From NCBI GenBank assembly GCA_003971905.1, contig RSEE01000003.1, positions 186,001-250,000 on the forward strand: a stretch of DNA of 64,000 bases, given 5' to 3'. A program made the translations under genes and the position numbers. Shown in pieces: positions 62,699 through 64,000 of the stretch (position 1 is its first letter; every line of letters begins with the position of its first letter). Source of the stretch: Moniliella sp. 'wahieum' (lineage: Eukaryota > Basidiomycota > Moniliellomycetes > Moniliellales > Moniliellaceae). Below the pieces are notes generated by a model. It saw nothing but the letters and a program-made list of their open reading frames with translations, was not told the origin of the DNA and did not search any database.

Positions 62699-64000
62699 GA
62701 TGCAAGGAGTAAACGCGATGAAGAAGGGTGCTGGGTAGGTCGGTAGCAAGACGGCATGAGTAGGAGGGAGGATATTTATACACAAACCTGTGTGTTGCCA
62801 CCCGCCTCACCGCCTGCCCGTGTTCGATCCGGAAGCACACCCACACAATCGACCACATCGCCATCCGCTCCGTTTTGGGTGTTGGATGGCCATGACGTCA
62901 GTGCATGCAAGGCCTCTTTTGCTTCACACACTAGATGTGGTCATAAAGACCAGGCATCCCCGTCATCGTCTCGTCTCGGTCTCATCGAGGCACAGGGCCC
63001 AAGTAGATCAGAAGGGCCATTCTGTGTGTGAAGCCGTTGCGTACGCAGCTCTGTGCAGGCGTCTCGGGATCGACATGGTACGAGCCGCCACCACAACGCA
63101 GCGTCGAATACGTTTCTCAGTATTGTCGCCATTCGATCGCGATGCACATATGGACTCTTCTCTCCATCAGCAGAAGAGGTTCCCATATTAAAAAACTCTC
63201 CGACATACGATCTGGTGCCTTTCTGTCTGTCTGTTCCTCAACAGTCCCTCACACTCGCCTTCTCTCACAAAGAATGCCATCAGTCGGGTTTCACTCCCCC
63301 CATCCACATTTTCCTTGTCGCCCATGCAAGCCTGCCTGCGGCCAAAAGCAGCAGCCGGTGTAGTGTGGGCATTAAAATAAACCTACTCGATCTGGTTGGA
63401 GATCTCATCCATCGATCATCAACATCACCGATTCCATCTTCGGGGGATCGAAGTTTGAGGATCGAGGACTCTGGAACAGCAAAGCGCTAAGAGCCATCAA
63501 GAATCCGCACTGTCCGCAGGCCCCAGGCTGGCCTCACGACACTGGCCGCACGGCATGCGTCATGATGACGTCGTGGGTCGGTCAACCTCATCAACGTTGG
63601 TTCAGCTGAACCTGAACGTTCAACGTTCAGCCAAAGCGAGCGAGCGCGCCTCTTCGCCTCTTCGCTCCACACACACGCTTTGGATCTCACACTCCAGCTT
63701 CAACTGGCACCTCTTAATCTCCGAGTTTTATTTTATGACTACGAATGCAAATCGTCCTCTCAATCTCTGATACTCAGCATTCTTGGTGCGCCTCCGGACT
63801 CGTTGTCTCCACGTACATCCTTAATGTCGCATGCGTAGCACAGGACAGGGAGAGGGGACGGGAGGAGGCAGACCAGGGAGGTAGAACAGGGCGGCACGGT
63901 AGATTGATCGTCCAACCCCTAATTAATCATTCCGAATCTTTTTCGCTTGGGTTTGTGGTGGGTTACTGGCCGGCCAGCCTATCGACAAAGGGACTTTCGC
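62699..64000. other. Intergenic, end of window
   Basis: About 1.3 kb. The part nearest 62698 is the promoter of the hydrophilic protein. Further on there are GAACGTTCAACGTTCAGC (63617) and GATCTCATCCATCGATCATC (63400) words. No coding sequence or RNA gene recognised. Confidence 0.45.

Noticed and set aside
1-64000. CRISPR arrays, bacterial operons or prophage features
   Set aside because: None seen; introns, Pol III tRNA intron and eEF3 show a fungal nuclear genome.

Overview
The window is nuclear DNA of a fungus, most likely a GC-rich basidiomycete. Fungal origin rests on a near-complete translation elongation factor 3 (eEF3), a Zn2Cys6 transcription factor, a Grr1-type F-box/LRR protein, an Mga2/Spt23-type membrane-anchored regulator and an Ime2/Crk1-type kinase. 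Introns are few and short (51-111 nt), with GTACGT/GTATGT-like donors, CTGAC/CTAAC branch points and YAG acceptors. Assignment to Basidiomycota (possibly Ustilaginomycotina) is an inference from the kinase and RRM proteins, not a proof.

Layout: 1-6.5 kb holds RPC2 (Pol III subunit, minus) head-to-head with a Ubc7/UBE2G-type E2, then PCNA (minus) head-to-head with mitochondrial ribosomal protein bL33m. 7.8-9.4 kb is a degenerate, internally deleted Ty3/gypsy element (Gag plus an RNase H fragment), followed by a repeat-word island to 12.2 kb. 12.2-15.5 kb is an Ime2/Crk1-like kinase. 16.8-18.6 kb is the divergent ribosomal protein pair eL15/uL18. 19.2-23.2 kb is Tof1/Swi1/Timeless (minus), then an intron-containing tRNA-Arg(ACG), a WW-domain protein and thiamine pyrophosphokinase. 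26.3-29.2 kb is a coiled-coil protein with a CC1-box-like motif, the best candidate here for something undescribed. 30.0-32.3 kb is a Zn2Cys6 factor; 33.8-34.7 kb a two-finger C2H2 protein; 35.8-37.8 kb 14-3-3, SmF and a small three-exon gene. 38.1-41.9 kb holds Grr1 and a ubiquitin C-terminal hydrolase; 43.1 kb an RRM protein; 45.3-48.3 kb a long disordered protein; 49.1-52.2 kb eEF3; 52.7-54.0 kb an Sds3-like protein; 54.1-55.0 kb a Pro/His-rich protein; 55.4-56.4 kb a DUF92/TMEM19 membrane protein; 57.6-61.8 kb Mga2/Spt23; 62.3-62.7 kb a small hydrophilic protein.

Functionally these are mostly housekeeping and regulatory genes: translation (eEF3, eL15, uL18, bL33m, tRNA-Arg, RPC2), replication (PCNA, Tof1), ubiquitin (Ubc7, Grr1, UCH), splicing (SmF) and signalling (14-3-3, Ime2-like kinase). 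Several pairs are head-to-head with about 0.3-0.5 kb between start codons. Two promoter words recur. ACGCGT (MCB-like) is clustered upstream of PCNA and also occurs upstream of Tof1. A telobox-like AACCCTAG word lies upstream of eEF3, the ribosomal protein pair, PCNA/bL33m and RPC2/Ubc7.

Caution: many conserved genes change frame repeatedly (about 11 times in eEF3, about 8 in RPC2), usually as if one base were missing from a homopolymer, while PCNA, uL18 and SmF are clean. I read this as sequencing or assembly error rather than biology. Boundaries of such genes are therefore given as spans over several frames.
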